A DNA stretch of 64,000 bases from Actinokineospora inagensis DSM 44258 (GTDB taxonomy: Bacteria > Actinomycetota > Actinomycetes > Mycobacteriales > Pseudonocardiaceae). The number at the start of each line of letters is the position of its first letter. Position 1 is the stretch's first letter. The stretch lies in assembly GCF_000482865.1 (NCBI RefSeq), contig NZ_AXWW01000034.1:1-64000 (forward strand), in the 5' to 3' direction. The notes under the pieces are model-generated. The model saw only the letters and a list, made by a program, of their open reading frames with translations. It was not told the DNA's origin and searched no databases. Below are positions 1-9,000 of the stretch, one piece after another. The position numbers and the translations under genes are program-made.

Positions 1-7
1 GGCTGGC

Positions 8-52
8 GGGTAAGGCCACGCTTTCCAGTGGCCCCGCCTTTTAGCCTTACCC
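8..52 (+). terminator. Overlapping stem-loops at left edge, possible terminator
   Basis: Two mutually exclusive perfect inverted repeats are visible. A 9-base pair of arms lies at 8-16 and 44-52 (GGGTAAGGC / GCCTTACCC). Inside it a 6-base pair lies at 14-19 and 28-33 (GGCCAC / GTGGCC, 8-base loop), followed by CCGCCTTTT. The inner hairpin plus T-tract looks like an intrinsic terminator for a plus-strand transcript arriving from left of the window. The outer arms could form an alternative fold. A weaker repeat (CTGGCG 114-119 / CGCCAG 138-143) could end the minus-strand MFS transcript. I see no gene in 1-185. Confidence 0.4.
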
Positions 53-185
53 AGGCCACCGCTAGGGGCCCCAAACAAAACAACTTCACCACAACGGGCA
101 CCACCGCTTTCATCTGGCGCCCAAGCGCCGGCGTCGCCGCCAGGCGACCAGGCCGACCCCCGAGGCGCAGCCGAGGCCCAGTGAC

Positions 186-1358
186 TCATTCCTCCCCCAC
201 CCCCCAAAACGCCGAAAACACCAACCCACCCCCCGCAACCGCCATCCCCACCCCACCCACAACCACCGCCACCCCCAACGAAAACCACCCACCGATCACC
301 CCGCCAACCGGCGCCCCCACCGTAATCATCCCCCAATTAAACGACCGTATAGTCGCATTGCACCGCCCCTGCAACCGCGCAGGCGTGATCCGCTGCCGAT
401 AAGTCACATCATGCGGCCCCTCCACCCCCAACCCCATCCCCAACACAAACTGCCCCACAAACACCCCCCAAACCCCACCGAGCACCAACAGAAACCCACC
501 CGCCGCCAACACCCGCCCAATCACAATCGTCGCAGCCAGCCCCACCCACCGATACACCAGCAGCGACAGAGCCCCACCCATCACCGCCCCCACCCCCGCA
601 CACGCATAAGCCACTCCCAACCGCCCCGCCCCCACCTCATGAATCGCATACGGCACAAACGCCGTCGAAGCCACAGCCGTGAACAAAAACCGCACATGCG
701 AACTCACCGACAACGCAGCCAACCGCCGATGTCCGTAAACCCACCGAAGCCCTTCCCGAAGTTCACGAAAGACATGCCGCTCCACCCGCTCCGGCCGAGC
801 CTCTTCCACCCGCAGCGAGGCAACCAACACCCCAGACACCACATACGACCCCGCATCAACCAGCACCGCAACAGGCGCCGTCATAACCTGCAAAAGCCCA
901 CTCCCCAGCAACGGCCCCGCCGTACCCGCCACTGAGTTCGTCTGTTCCAACCGCACGTTCGCCTTACCCAGCGCGGCCCCTTCAACAATGTGCGGCAAGA
1001 ACGACTGAAATGCCGCGTCCCCCAACAGCGACAGCACCCCGACCCCAAAAACCACCCCCACCAGCACCGGCAGGCTGAGACCCCCCACCGCTCCCAGCAC
1101 CGGCACCACCGCCAGCAACGCCGCCCGCCCCAGGTCGGTCCAGATCAGCAGCGGCCGCCGCCTGCACCGGTCCACCACCACCCCGGCCACCAGGCCGAAC
1201 AGCAAATACGGCAGCCACCGCGCCGCGTTGAGCACCCCCACTTCCAGTGGCGACGCCGTCAGGGTCACGACCGCGATCACCTGCACCGCGACCGTCGTCA
1301 CGTACGTCCCGAAAACCGAGATCGCGTCAGCCAGCCAGAAGCGCCCGAATACCCCCAT
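186..1358 (-). CDS. MFS drug/metabolite exporter
   Basis: This 390-residue protein of the major facilitator superfamily is an integral membrane protein with about 12 hydrophobic segments. It resembles the MFS_3/EntS-like exporters. Visible marks are the N-terminal FWLADAISVFGTYVTTVA segment, a basic loop VVDRCRRRPLL after the second membrane segment, and the late motif VTYRQRITPARLQGR typical of this group. The ATG at 1358 lies 9 bases after the stop of the carboxylase gene (TAA at 1368-1370), so the two genes are almost certainly co-transcribed and translationally coupled. The GGGGG stretch sits very close to the start, a weak ribosome site that fits coupling. It likely exports a small molecule, perhaps the polyketide or a precursor-related acid. 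The substrate cannot be read from sequence, and it may lie outside the biosynthetic cluster proper. Confidence 0.85.
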   Translation of the reverse strand: MGVFGRFWLADAISVFGTYVTTVAVQVIAVVTLTASPLEVGVLNAARWLPYLLFGLVAGVVVDRCRRRPLLIWTDLGRAALLAVVPVLGAVGGLSLPVLVGVVFGVGVLSLLGDAAFQSFLPHIVEGAALGKANVRLEQTNSVAGTAGPLLGSGLLQVMTAPVAVLVDAGSYVVSGVLVASLRVEEARPERVERHVFRELREGLRWVYGHRRLAALSVSSHVRFLFTAVASTAFVPYAIHEVGAGRLGVAYACAGVGAVMGGALSLLVYRWVGLAATIVIGRVLAAGGFLLVLGGVWGVFVGQFVLGMGLGVEGPHDVTYRQRITPARLQGRCNATIRSFNWGMITVGAPVGGVIGGWFSLGVAVVVGGVGMAVAGGGLVFSAFWGVGEE

Positions 1359-1367
1359 ACCCCCAGT

Positions 1368-2927
1368 TTAGAGCGGTATGTTCCCATGCTTCCGAGTCGG
1401 CACGACCGTTCGCTTGTTGCGCAGCAGTCGCAGTGCCGTCGACACCTCTAAACGCGTGCGCGCAGGCTGGATAACCCGGTCCACATACCCGCGTTCCGCC
1501 GCCGCATAGGGATTGCTGAACGTCCGCTGGTACTCGTCCACCAGTCGCGCCGCGAGAGCCTGCCGGTCCTCAGCCCCCTGCAGCGCCTTCCGGTGCAGGA
1601 TCTGTACCGCGCCCACGGCCCCCATCACCGCGATCTCCGCCGTCGGCCAGGCCAGGTTCACGTCGGCGCCCAGGTGTTTGGACCCCATCACCGCGTACCC
1701 GCCGCCGTATGCCTTGCGGAGGACGACGGTGATCTTGGGAACCGTGGCCTCGGCGTAGGCGTAGATCAGTTTGGCGCCGTGCCGGACGATCCCGTTCCGT
1801 TCCTGCGCGACCCCCGGCAAGTACCCGGGTACGTCGGCGAACGTGATCAGCGGGATGTTGAACGCGTCGCAGAACCGGACGAACCGGGCGGCCTTCTCCG
1901 AGCAGGCGATGTCCAGCGCGCCCGCGTTCACCAGCGGGTTGTTGGCGACCACGCCGACCGAGTGCCCGTCCACGCGCCCCAGGGCGGTGATGATGTTCCT
2001 GGCGTACTCCGGCTGGACCTCCAGGTAGTCCCCGTCGTCGACGACCGCGCGGATCGCCTCGGTGACGTCGTAGCCCTGGTTCTCGGCGTCCGGGATGAGC
2101 GAGTCCAGTCGCAGGTCCCGCTCGGTCGGCTCCGGCCCGTGCGGCGCGGCGTACACCGGGGCCGGGTCCAGGTTGTTGCTGGGCAGGTACCCGAGCAGTG
2201 TCTGCACCCAGCCGACCGCGTCCTGCTCGTCGTGGCCGACGTAGTGGGCGTTGCCGGAGACCTCGCTGTTGACCGCGGGCCCGCCGAGCTCGTCGAGGGT
2301 GGTCTGCTCCCCGGTCACCGCCGACACGACCTCCGGGCCGGTGACGAACATGTACGACGTCCCGTCCACCATCACGGTGAAGTCGGTGATCGCGGGCGAG
2401 TACACCGCCCCACCCGCGCACGGCCCCATCAGCAGGGAGATCTGCGGGATCACCCCGGACGCCCGCACGTTGCGCATCCCCAGCTCGGCGTAGTGCGCCA
2501 GCGACACCACGCCCTCCTGGATGCGCGCGCCGCCGGAATCGTTGATGCCGATCACCGGGCAGCCGATGCTCAGCGCCAGGTCCATCACCTTGAGCACCTT
2601 CAGCCCGAACGCCTCACCCATGCTGCCGCCGAGGGTGGTGAAGTCCTGGGCGAACACGCACACCTGCCGACCGTCCACGGTGCCGTACCCCGTGACCACC
2701 CCGTCACCGTACGGCCGGTTGTCCGCCATGCCGAAGTCCGTGCACCGGTGCCGCGCGAACTCGTCCAGCTCGGTGAACGACCCGGGGTCGAGCAGCAGTT
2801 CGATCCGCTCCCGCGCGGTGAGCTTCCCCTTGGCGTGCTGCCGGTCGACCGCCCGCTTCTCGGCGATCTCCACCACCTCGGCCCGCCGCGCCGCCAGATC
2901 GGCGATCCGGTCCGCGGTGGTCGACAT
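1368..2927 (-). CDS. Acyl-CoA (propionyl/acetyl-CoA) carboxylase beta subunit
   Basis: This 519-residue carboxyltransferase subunit of the PccB/AccB/AccD5 family transfers CO2 from carboxybiotin to an acyl-CoA, giving methylmalonyl-CoA or malonyl-CoA. Seen: the N-terminal crotonase half with GGSMGEAFGLKVLKVMD, the oxyanion-hole run GPCAGGAVYSPA, and the C-terminal half with PGYLPGVAQE and AYGGGYAVMGSKH. The ATG at 2927 follows GAGGAGGGG at a normal distance. An upstream in-frame extension to 3047 is Ala/Gly/Arg-rich and unlike the family, so I reject it. At the position reported to set substrate choice in Streptomyces PccB (Asp, in YDVMGSKH, from memory) this protein has Ala412. Its preference is therefore uncertain. 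A biotinylated alpha subunit is not in the window. The location beside a PKS needing one methylmalonyl and many malonyl units suggests precursor supply, but it could be housekeeping. Confidence 0.9.
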   Translation of the reverse strand: MSTTADRIADLAARRAEVVEIAEKRAVDRQHAKGKLTARERIELLLDPGSFTELDEFARHRCTDFGMADNRPYGDGVVTGYGTVDGRQVCVFAQDFTTLGGSMGEAFGLKVLKVMDLALSIGCPVIGINDSGGARIQEGVVSLAHYAELGMRNVRASGVIPQISLLMGPCAGGAVYSPAITDFTVMVDGTSYMFVTGPEVVSAVTGEQTTLDELGGPAVNSEVSGNAHYVGHDEQDAVGWVQTLLGYLPSNNLDPAPVYAAPHGPEPTERDLRLDSLIPDAENQGYDVTEAIRAVVDDGDYLEVQPEYARNIITALGRVDGHSVGVVANNPLVNAGALDIACSEKAARFVRFCDAFNIPLITFADVPGYLPGVAQERNGIVRHGAKLIYAYAEATVPKITVVLRKAYGGGYAVMGSKHLGADVNLAWPTAEIAVMGAVGAVQILHRKALQGAEDRQALAARLVDEYQRTFSNPYAAAERGYVDRVIQPARTRLEVSTALRLLRNKRTVVPTRKHGNIPL

Positions 2928-3200
2928 GGGTCCCCTCCTCGTGGCCTCAGCCAAGGTATGGGCTCCCGCCCGCGGCGCAGTACCCCTACGGCCCCCTGCC
3001 GCGGTGAGTCCCGCTGTGCGCTCGATCGCGATCTTCCTGCCGCACAACGACTACCCATCGCTCGTTCGGGTGGATCCCGGCATGCGACGGGGGTTCACCC
3101 TCTTGACTTCGCGCGAAGGTACGATCACCGCCGCGGCGGGGCGGTCCCGGACAAATCCGGCGAACGCCCCGGTGGGCGAACGTGTGGAAGGGGTACCCCG
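2928..3200. promoter_or_regulatory. Divergent control region, carboxylase-MFS versus ABC exporter
   Basis: This 273-base gap separates the divergent starts at 2927 (minus) and 3201 (plus). A TTGACT hexamer at 3103-3108 is a possible -35 box for the ABC operon. It overlaps a 12-base perfect palindrome CTTCGCGCGAAG at 3107-3118, a plausible operator. TACGAT at 3120-3125 is too close for a standard -10, so the promoter call is tentative. A second palindrome GATCGCGATC is at 3024-3033. No clear promoter for the carboxylase direction was found. Confidence 0.3.
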
Positions 3201-3980
3201 GTGCTGCCACAGGTCGATGGTGGGACGGCGGCGTTTCAGTTGCTCGGCGTGCACAAGGTGTTCGGCGAGTACACGGCGGTGGACCACGCCGACCTCACCG
3301 TCGCGCCCGGGTCCTTCTACGGTCTTGTCGGTCCCAACGGCGCGGGCAAGACGACCGCGTTGTCCATGGCGGTGGGTCTCCTGCGCCCGGACGGCGGCGA
3401 GTCGCGGGTGTTCGGCGTGGACGTCTGGGCGAGCCCGCTCGAAGCCCGCAAGCTGATGGGCGTGCTGCCCGACGGTCTTGCCCTGCCCGAGCGCCTGACC
3501 GGACGTGAACTGCTTTCGTACCTCGGTCAGCTCCGTGGACTCGACGCGCCTACCGTCGCAGGCAGAGCGGACGAGTTGCTGGACGTGATGGAGCTGTCCG
3601 GTGACTCCGAGCGGACGCTCGTGGTGGACTACTCCACCGGTATGCGCAAGAAGATCGGTCTCGCCACCGCCCTCTTGCACGGCCCCCGGCTGCTGGTGCT
3701 GGACGAGCCGTTCGAGGCGGTCGACCCGGTGTCGGCGGCCACCATCAAGCAGATCCTCAACCGGTTCGTCGCGGGTGGCGGCTCGGTGCTGCTGTCCAGC
3801 CACGTGATGGCCCTGGTCGAGCAGTTGTGCGACACGGTCGCGGTGATGGCCAAGGGCCGCGTGGTCGCCGAGGGGCCGCTGGACGCGGTGCGCGGGTCGG
3901 CGTCGCTGGAGGACACCTTCGTCGAGCTGGTCGGCGCGCACCTCGGCGGCGGGGAGGGGCTGTCGTGGCTGGCGTCCTGA
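3201..3980 (+). CDS. ABC transporter ATP-binding protein
   Basis: This 259-residue cytoplasmic ATPase powers an ABC-2 type exporter. Walker A is GPNGAGKTT (G44-K50). The signature motif is degenerate (YSTGMRKKIGLA, as in many DrrA/CcmA-like export ATPases). Walker B is LLVLDEPFEAVDP, and the switch histidine lies in LLSSHVMAL. The GTG start at 3201 has GGAAGGGG 7 bases upstream. The open frame continues far upstream antisense to the carboxylase, but that part is not transporter-like. The stop overlaps the permease gene by 16 bases, so the two proteins form one complex. The position between precursor-supply genes and the PKS suggests export or self-resistance for the polyketide. This is inference from context only. 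Confidence 0.9.
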   Translation: MLPQVDGGTAAFQLLGVHKVFGEYTAVDHADLTVAPGSFYGLVGPNGAGKTTALSMAVGLLRPDGGESRVFGVDVWASPLEARKLMGVLPDGLALPERLTGRELLSYLGQLRGLDAPTVAGRADELLDVMELSGDSERTLVVDYSTGMRKKIGLATALLHGPRLLVLDEPFEAVDPVSAATIKQILNRFVAGGGSVLLSSHVMALVEQLCDTVAVMAKGRVVAEGPLDAVRGSASLEDTFVELVGAHLGGGEGLSWLAS

Positions 3981-5848
3981 TCCGGATGAAGCTGGCCGTC
4001 CTGCGGCACAGCATCGCCGGGCCGAAGGCGACCTGGATGTTGACCGGTGGCCTGGTCGGTCTGGCCATCGCGGCGGGCACCATCGCCGTGGCCACCGTCG
4101 ACGCCGCCCCGCGCACGGTCGCCGACCTGCTCGCGGTCACTTTCGCGATCTGGGCGTTCGGCTGGGTGCTGGGTCCCGCGTTCGGCGGCGACCCGGTGTT
4201 GCGGGCCGAGCAGTTCGCGTTGGAGCCGGTGTCGCGCACCCGGCTCGCGTTGGGGCTGCTGGCGGCCGCGTTCGTCGGCGTGACCACGGCGGTCACCCTG
4301 GTCGCGTTCGCCGCCTTGGTCGTCTTCGCCGCACGGTTCGGCGCGGTGCCGGTGATCGTGTCGATTCCCGCGCTGGTGCTGCAGTTGACGTTGGTGGTGT
4401 TGTTGTCCCGGTTGGCGGCGCGGTTCTTCGGCGCGCTGGCCCGGTCCCGGGTCGGCGCCGCGGTGACGGCGGTGATCACGGCGGTGATGCTGGTGCTCAG
4501 CCAGTCCGGCTGGGTCGTGTTCATCGCGCTGGACGCGGTGCTGGAAACCGGTTTCTCGCACGGGTTCTCGGTGGCGGTGCGGGTGCTGCCGTCCAGTTGG
4601 GGCGTGGTCGCGGTCGAGGCGTCCACCCGGCACGACTGGCTGTGGACGGTCGGCCCGCTGGTCGCGCTGGCCGGGCTCGTGGTCCTGTTGGTCCTGCTGT
4701 GGGCGCGGGCGCTGGGTCCGCAGCGGCTCACCCGGTCGGTGGTGCGCGGGTCGGCGAAGGACCAGGCGGCACTCTGGGCGCATTGCAGCCCGGTCACGGG
4801 CGTGCTGGTCAAGGAGCTGCGCACCTGGCTGCGCGACCCGCAGCGGGTGCAGGCCATCGTGGTCGCCCCGGCGTTCGCGATCTTGAGCGGGGTGCTGCCG
4901 CTGCTGTTCGGCTCGACCGCGTTCCTGCCGTTCGTCGGCGCGATCACCGCCCTGATGGGGGCCACCAGCAGCGCGAACCTCTACGGCCAAGACGGCACCG
5001 CGCTCTGGCTCACCCTGCTCAACCCCGGCACGGAGGCGGACGACGTGCGCGGCCGTCAGCAGGCCTGGCTGGTCGTCTACGCGCCGCTGTCGGTCGTCCT
5101 CACGATTGTCGGTACCGCTCTGCATGGGGACTTGGCGCCGTGGGCGATCGCCGCGACCACGGCGGTCATCGGCGCGGGCGGCGGCCTGTTCGTGCTCACC
5201 TCGGTCGACCAACTGGTGCCCGGCCCCGACCCGCACCGCAACAAGAACTCCCCGCTCGACCACGGCGACGTCACCGGTCCGGCCTTCGTCACCCTGTTCC
5301 TGGTCCTCGCCGCCGCGACCCCGGCCATCGGCACGGTCATCGCGGGCAGCGTCCTGCACCAGCCCCTGCTGACCTGGGCGGGCGGCCTGGTCGGCCTGCT
5401 CACCGGCGTCCTCTGCTACCAACTGTTCGGCCTGCTGGCCATCAAGCACCTCGCCGCGCGCGGCCCCGAGCTGCTCTACCTGATGCGCGCGGGCAAGGAG
5501 TACGAGGCGGCCCTGAGCGCCGAGACCGCCGTCCTCAAGGCGATGCCCCGACACCGTCGCGGCCTGCTGTGGACCAGCTTCTTCATCGGTTGCCTCGCCC
5601 TGTTCCCGCAGGGCTTGGTGCCGATGGGCATGAAGATCAGCGGTGACATCGCCCGTGTCTGGTTCCTCGCCCTCTACCTGCCGGACGGCCTGCAGTGGCC
5701 GGTGATCGCCCTGTTCCTGCTCATCGGCCTCGCCGCCTTCGGCCTGTCCGGCTGGGTGTACCTGGTCGAGTCGCGCAGGCTCAAGGCCAAACTGGAGCGC
5801 CGCGCCGAGGAACGTGCCCGGTACGCCGACGTCCTCCCGGTCGGCTGA
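3965..5848 (+). CDS. ABC-2 type transporter permease, large
   Basis: This 627-residue polytopic membrane protein is the partner of the upstream ATPase. It has roughly a dozen hydrophobic segments spread over the whole length, for example around 4040-4180, 4260-4400, 4460-4540, 4640-4710 and 4850-4960, then a second group from about 5080 to 5800. A hydrophilic central stretch near 4720-4840 and a basic C-terminal tail (about 5770-5830) are visible. The GTG at 3965 is chosen because GGGGAGGGG (about 3951-3960) precedes it and because it gives the 16-base overlap with the ATPase. An ATG seven codons later is possible, and the residues further upstream are an Arg/Gly-rich shadow of the ATPase. 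It probably moves a small hydrophobic molecule out of the cell. I do not recognise a more specific family. Confidence 0.8.
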   Translation: MAGVLIRMKLAVLRHSIAGPKATWMLTGGLVGLAIAAGTIAVATVDAAPRTVADLLAVTFAIWAFGWVLGPAFGGDPVLRAEQFALEPVSRTRLALGLLAAAFVGVTTAVTLVAFAALVVFAARFGAVPVIVSIPALVLQLTLVVLLSRLAARFFGALARSRVGAAVTAVITAVMLVLSQSGWVVFIALDAVLETGFSHGFSVAVRVLPSSWGVVAVEASTRHDWLWTVGPLVALAGLVVLLVLLWARALGPQRLTRSVVRGSAKDQAALWAHCSPVTGVLVKELRTWLRDPQRVQAIVVAPAFAILSGVLPLLFGSTAFLPFVGAITALMGATSSANLYGQDGTALWLTLLNPGTEADDVRGRQQAWLVVYAPLSVVLTIVGTALHGDLAPWAIAATTAVIGAGGGLFVLTSVDQLVPGPDPHRNKNSPLDHGDVTGPAFVTLFLVLAAATPAIGTVIAGSVLHQPLLTWAGGLVGLLTGVLCYQLFGLLAIKHLAARGPELLYLMRAGKEYEAALSAETAVLKAMPRHRRGLLWTSFFIGCLALFPQGLVPMGMKISGDIARVWFLALYLPDGLQWPVIALFLLIGLAAFGLSGWVYLVESRRLKAKLERRAEERARYADVLPVG

Positions 5849-5861
5849 CCCGCTCGACCCG

Positions 5862-5895
5862 GCCCCTGACCGCGTGCGGTCGGGGGCTGTGCTTT
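5862..5895 (+). terminator. Intrinsic terminator of the ABC operon
   Basis: A GC-rich stem pairs GCCCCTGACCGC (5862-5873) with GCGGTCGGGGGC (5876-5887), with one T-G wobble. It is followed by TGTGCTTTG. It starts 13 bases after the permease stop and separates the exporter from the PKS transcript. Confidence 0.7.
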
Positions 5896-5911
5896 GCCCA
5901 GGCCAGGCAGG

Positions 5912-5969
5912 TTAGGGGCCGGGGTCGGGGCCTTAGGGGTTGGCCCTGCCGAGCGCGGCTAACTAGGGT
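5912..5969 (+). promoter_or_regulatory. Candidate PKS promoter with direct repeats
   Basis: TTAGGGG occurs at 5912-5918 and again at 5933-5939, 21 bases apart (two helical turns), as expected for a regulator dimer or tandem binding. Immediately downstream, TTGGCC (5940-5945), an 18-base spacer and TAGGGT (5964-5969) form a possible -35/-10 pair, about 100 bases before the PKS1 start. This is the only stretch that could hold the promoter of the 40-kb PKS1-PKS2 transcript unless it reads through from the ABC operon. Confidence 0.3.
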
Positions 5970-6068
5970 CCATTCCGAGGTCTGAACGGAGAAATCGGAG
6001 GCATTCGGTCCGGCTTCGGGGTGGGTTTCCCCGCGAAACCTGCGGTATCGAGTGGGTTTGAGGCATTC

Positions 6069-9000
6069 ATGTCGCACGTGCGCGCCGAGGCCATCGCGGT
6101 GGTCGGGTATTCCTGCCGTTTTCCGGGTGCCGCGGACACCGGTGCTTACTGGAATTCGCTGCGCGACGGGATCGACGCCACGACCGCCGTTCCGGCGGAC
6201 CGGTGGCGGTTGCCGGAGGTGCCGCGCGGCGGATTCCTGGCGGCGGTGGACCGGTTCGACGCCGCGTTCTTCGGGATCTCCCCGCGCGAGGCGGCGGCGA
6301 TGGACCCGCAGCAGCGGCTCGCGCTGGAACTGGCCTGGGAGGCGCTGGAAGACGCTCGGATGGTGCCGAAAGCGTTGCGCGGCAGCCGGACCGGCGTGTT
6401 CGTCGGCGCCATGTGGGACGACTACACGACCCTGCTCCGCCAAGACGGCGCCGTCGACCGGCACACGCTCACCGGGACGCACCGCAGCATCATCGCCAAC
6501 CGGATCTCCTACCTGTTCGGCCTGCGCGGGCCGAGCCTGGCGGTCGACGCGGGACAGTCGTCGTCGCTGGTGTCGGTGCACCTGGCCTGCGGGAGCCTCC
6601 GCCGCGGCGAGGTGGACATGGCGCTCGCCGGTGGGGTGAGCCTGAACCTCGTCGAGGAGAGCACGGTCAGCGCGCTGCGGTTCGGCGGGTTGTCCCCGGA
6701 CGGCCGGTGTTTCACCTTCGACGCCCGCGCCAACGGGTTCGCCCGCGGCGAGGGCGGCGGACTCGTTGTCCTCAAACCACTTCAAGCCGCGATCGACGAC
6801 GGCGACCGCGTGCACGCCGTGATCCTGGGCAGCGCCGTCAACAACGACGGTGGCGGCGCCAGCCTTACCGCCCCCAGCCGCTACGCCCAGGAAGACGTCC
6901 TGCGCGCCGCGCACGAAGGCATCAACCCCGACGACATCGGCTACGTCGAACTCCACGGCACCGGCACCCCGCTCGGCGATCCGATCGAGGCCGCCGCTTT
7001 GGGTGCCGCCATCGGCAAGGCCCGCGGCAAGCCTCTCCCGGTCGGTTCGGTGAAAACGAACATCGGCCACCTGGAAGGCGCCGCCGGGATCGCCGGACTG
7101 ATCAAAGCGGCCCTGGTGGTGGAAAACGGCCTCATCCCGCCGAGCCTCAACTTCGAAACACCGAACCCGCGCATTCCGCTCGACGAGTTGAACCTCCTGG
7201 TGCAGACCGAGTTGGCGCCGTTGGCCGGTCCCGGAATCGCCGGGGTCAGCGCGTTCGGCATGGGCGGCACGAACTGCCACGTAGTTCTCGGCTCCATTGC
7301 GCGGAAATCCCCGGAAATCCGGTCCGATAGGACGACCATCGCCCTGGTGAGCGGCAAGACCCGAGCCGCGCTCCGCGCCCAAGCCCGCAGGCTCCTGGCG
7401 GTCGACGCCGCACCCCAGGACATCGCGCACTCGCTGGCCACGACCCGGACCGGGCACGACCACCGGGCCGCCATCGTCGCGGACACCTCCGCAGACCTCA
7501 AGGCCGGTCTGGAATCGGTCGCCGCCGGGCTCCCCACCGCCGGAGTGGCCGAAGGCACCCTGATCGAGGGCAAGATCGCGTTCCTGTTCTCCGGCCAGGG
7601 CTCGCAGTGGTCCGGCATGGCCGTCGAGCTGCTGGACACCGACCCGGTCTTCGCCGCCGCCATCACCGATTGCGCTGACGCCCTCGCCCCGCACGTCGAC
7701 TGGTCGCTGGTCGACGTTCTGCGCGCGGGCGACTACAGCCGGGTCGACGTCGTGCAACCGGCCCTGTTCGCGGTCATGGTCTCGCTCGCCGCCGTCTGGC
7801 GGTCGCTCGGGGTGATCCCGGACGCGGTCGCCGGCCACTCCCAGGGCGAGATCGCCGCCGCGTGCGTCGCGGGTGCGTTGAGTCTGGCCGATGCCGCGAA
7901 AGTCGTTGCCCTGCGGGCGAAAGCGATCGTCGCGCTGGCCGGTCAGGGCGGGATGCTGTCGGTTCCGGCGCCGGTCGCCGACGTGCGGACGTGGTTGGTC
8001 GACTGGCCGACGCTGTCGGTCGCCGCCGTCAACGGGCCCGCGGCTGTGGTCGTCGCCGGTGATCCGGTGGCGTTGGACGGGTTCGCGGCCTCGCTCGATG
8101 TCGACGCCAAGCGCATCCCCGTCGACTACGCGTCCCACTCCGCCTACGTTGAAGCGATCCGCGACGACATCCACTCGACGCTGAGAGGTATTCAGCCCCG
8201 CACTGGTGACATCCCTTTCCTGTCAACAGTTACCGGCGAGTGGATCGACACCACCGAGCTGGACGCCGACTACTGGTACCGGAACCTGCGCGGCACCGTC
8301 GAGTTCGCCACCGCCACCACCAAACTCGCCAAATCCCGGTTCCGGTTCTTCGTCGAGTGCACCCCGCACCCCGTCCTCAGCGCCGCCGTCCGCGACACCC
8401 TGACTCAGTCCGAAGTGGATGGCGTAGTTGTCGGCTCACTCCGCCGGGACGAAGGGCGGCAACGGCTTCTCGGCAACGCGGCGGAGTTGTTCGCGCATGG
8501 CGTCGACCTGCTCCTCCCGTCCGGCAACACCGTCGACCTGCCGACCTACGCCTTCCAGCGCGAACGCCACTGGCGCCCCGGCAACCCCGACGTCGAACAG
8601 GCCGCCGAGCACGACGACTCGCTGCGCGGCGCGCTCCAGGCGAATCCCGATTCGTCCGTGGTGCTCGACCTCGTCCTCGCGCACACCGCTGTCGTCGGCG
8701 GGTTCTCCGGCGCCGTTGACCCGGGGTTGACCTTCAAAGACCTCGGGTTCGAGTCGCTGACCGCCGTCGAGTTGCGCGACCGCCTCGCCGTCGCGGTCGA
8801 CCTCCGGCTCCCGACCACCCTGCTGTTCGACCACCCCACCCCGCTCGCGGTCGCCGGTTACCTCCGCGACCACCTGCTCGGCACCGCCCCAACCCGCCGC
8901 CGGACGATCACCGCGTCCGAGGAGCCGGTCGCCATCGTCGCGATGGCCTGCCGATTCCCAGGGGGCATCGACTCCCCGGAAGCCTTGTGGCAGTTGGTTT

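Noticed and set aside
28-402. Plus-strand open frame at the left edge
   Set aside because: It lies antisense to the MFS exporter, is Pro/Thr/Arg-rich, and has no family resemblance.
1593-3200. Long N-terminal extension of the ABC ATPase frame
   Set aside because: It is antisense to the carboxylase and not transporter-like; GTG 3201 has a good ribosome site and starts at the family boundary.
6021-6068. Upstream GTG start for PKS1
   Set aside because: There is no ribosome site, and the 16 extra residues are not a docking domain, which a loading protein does not need.
6087-7290. Loading KS as a dead or mutated extension KS
   Set aside because: Gln at the active site with an otherwise intact fold and following AT-ACP is the normal KSQ arrangement.
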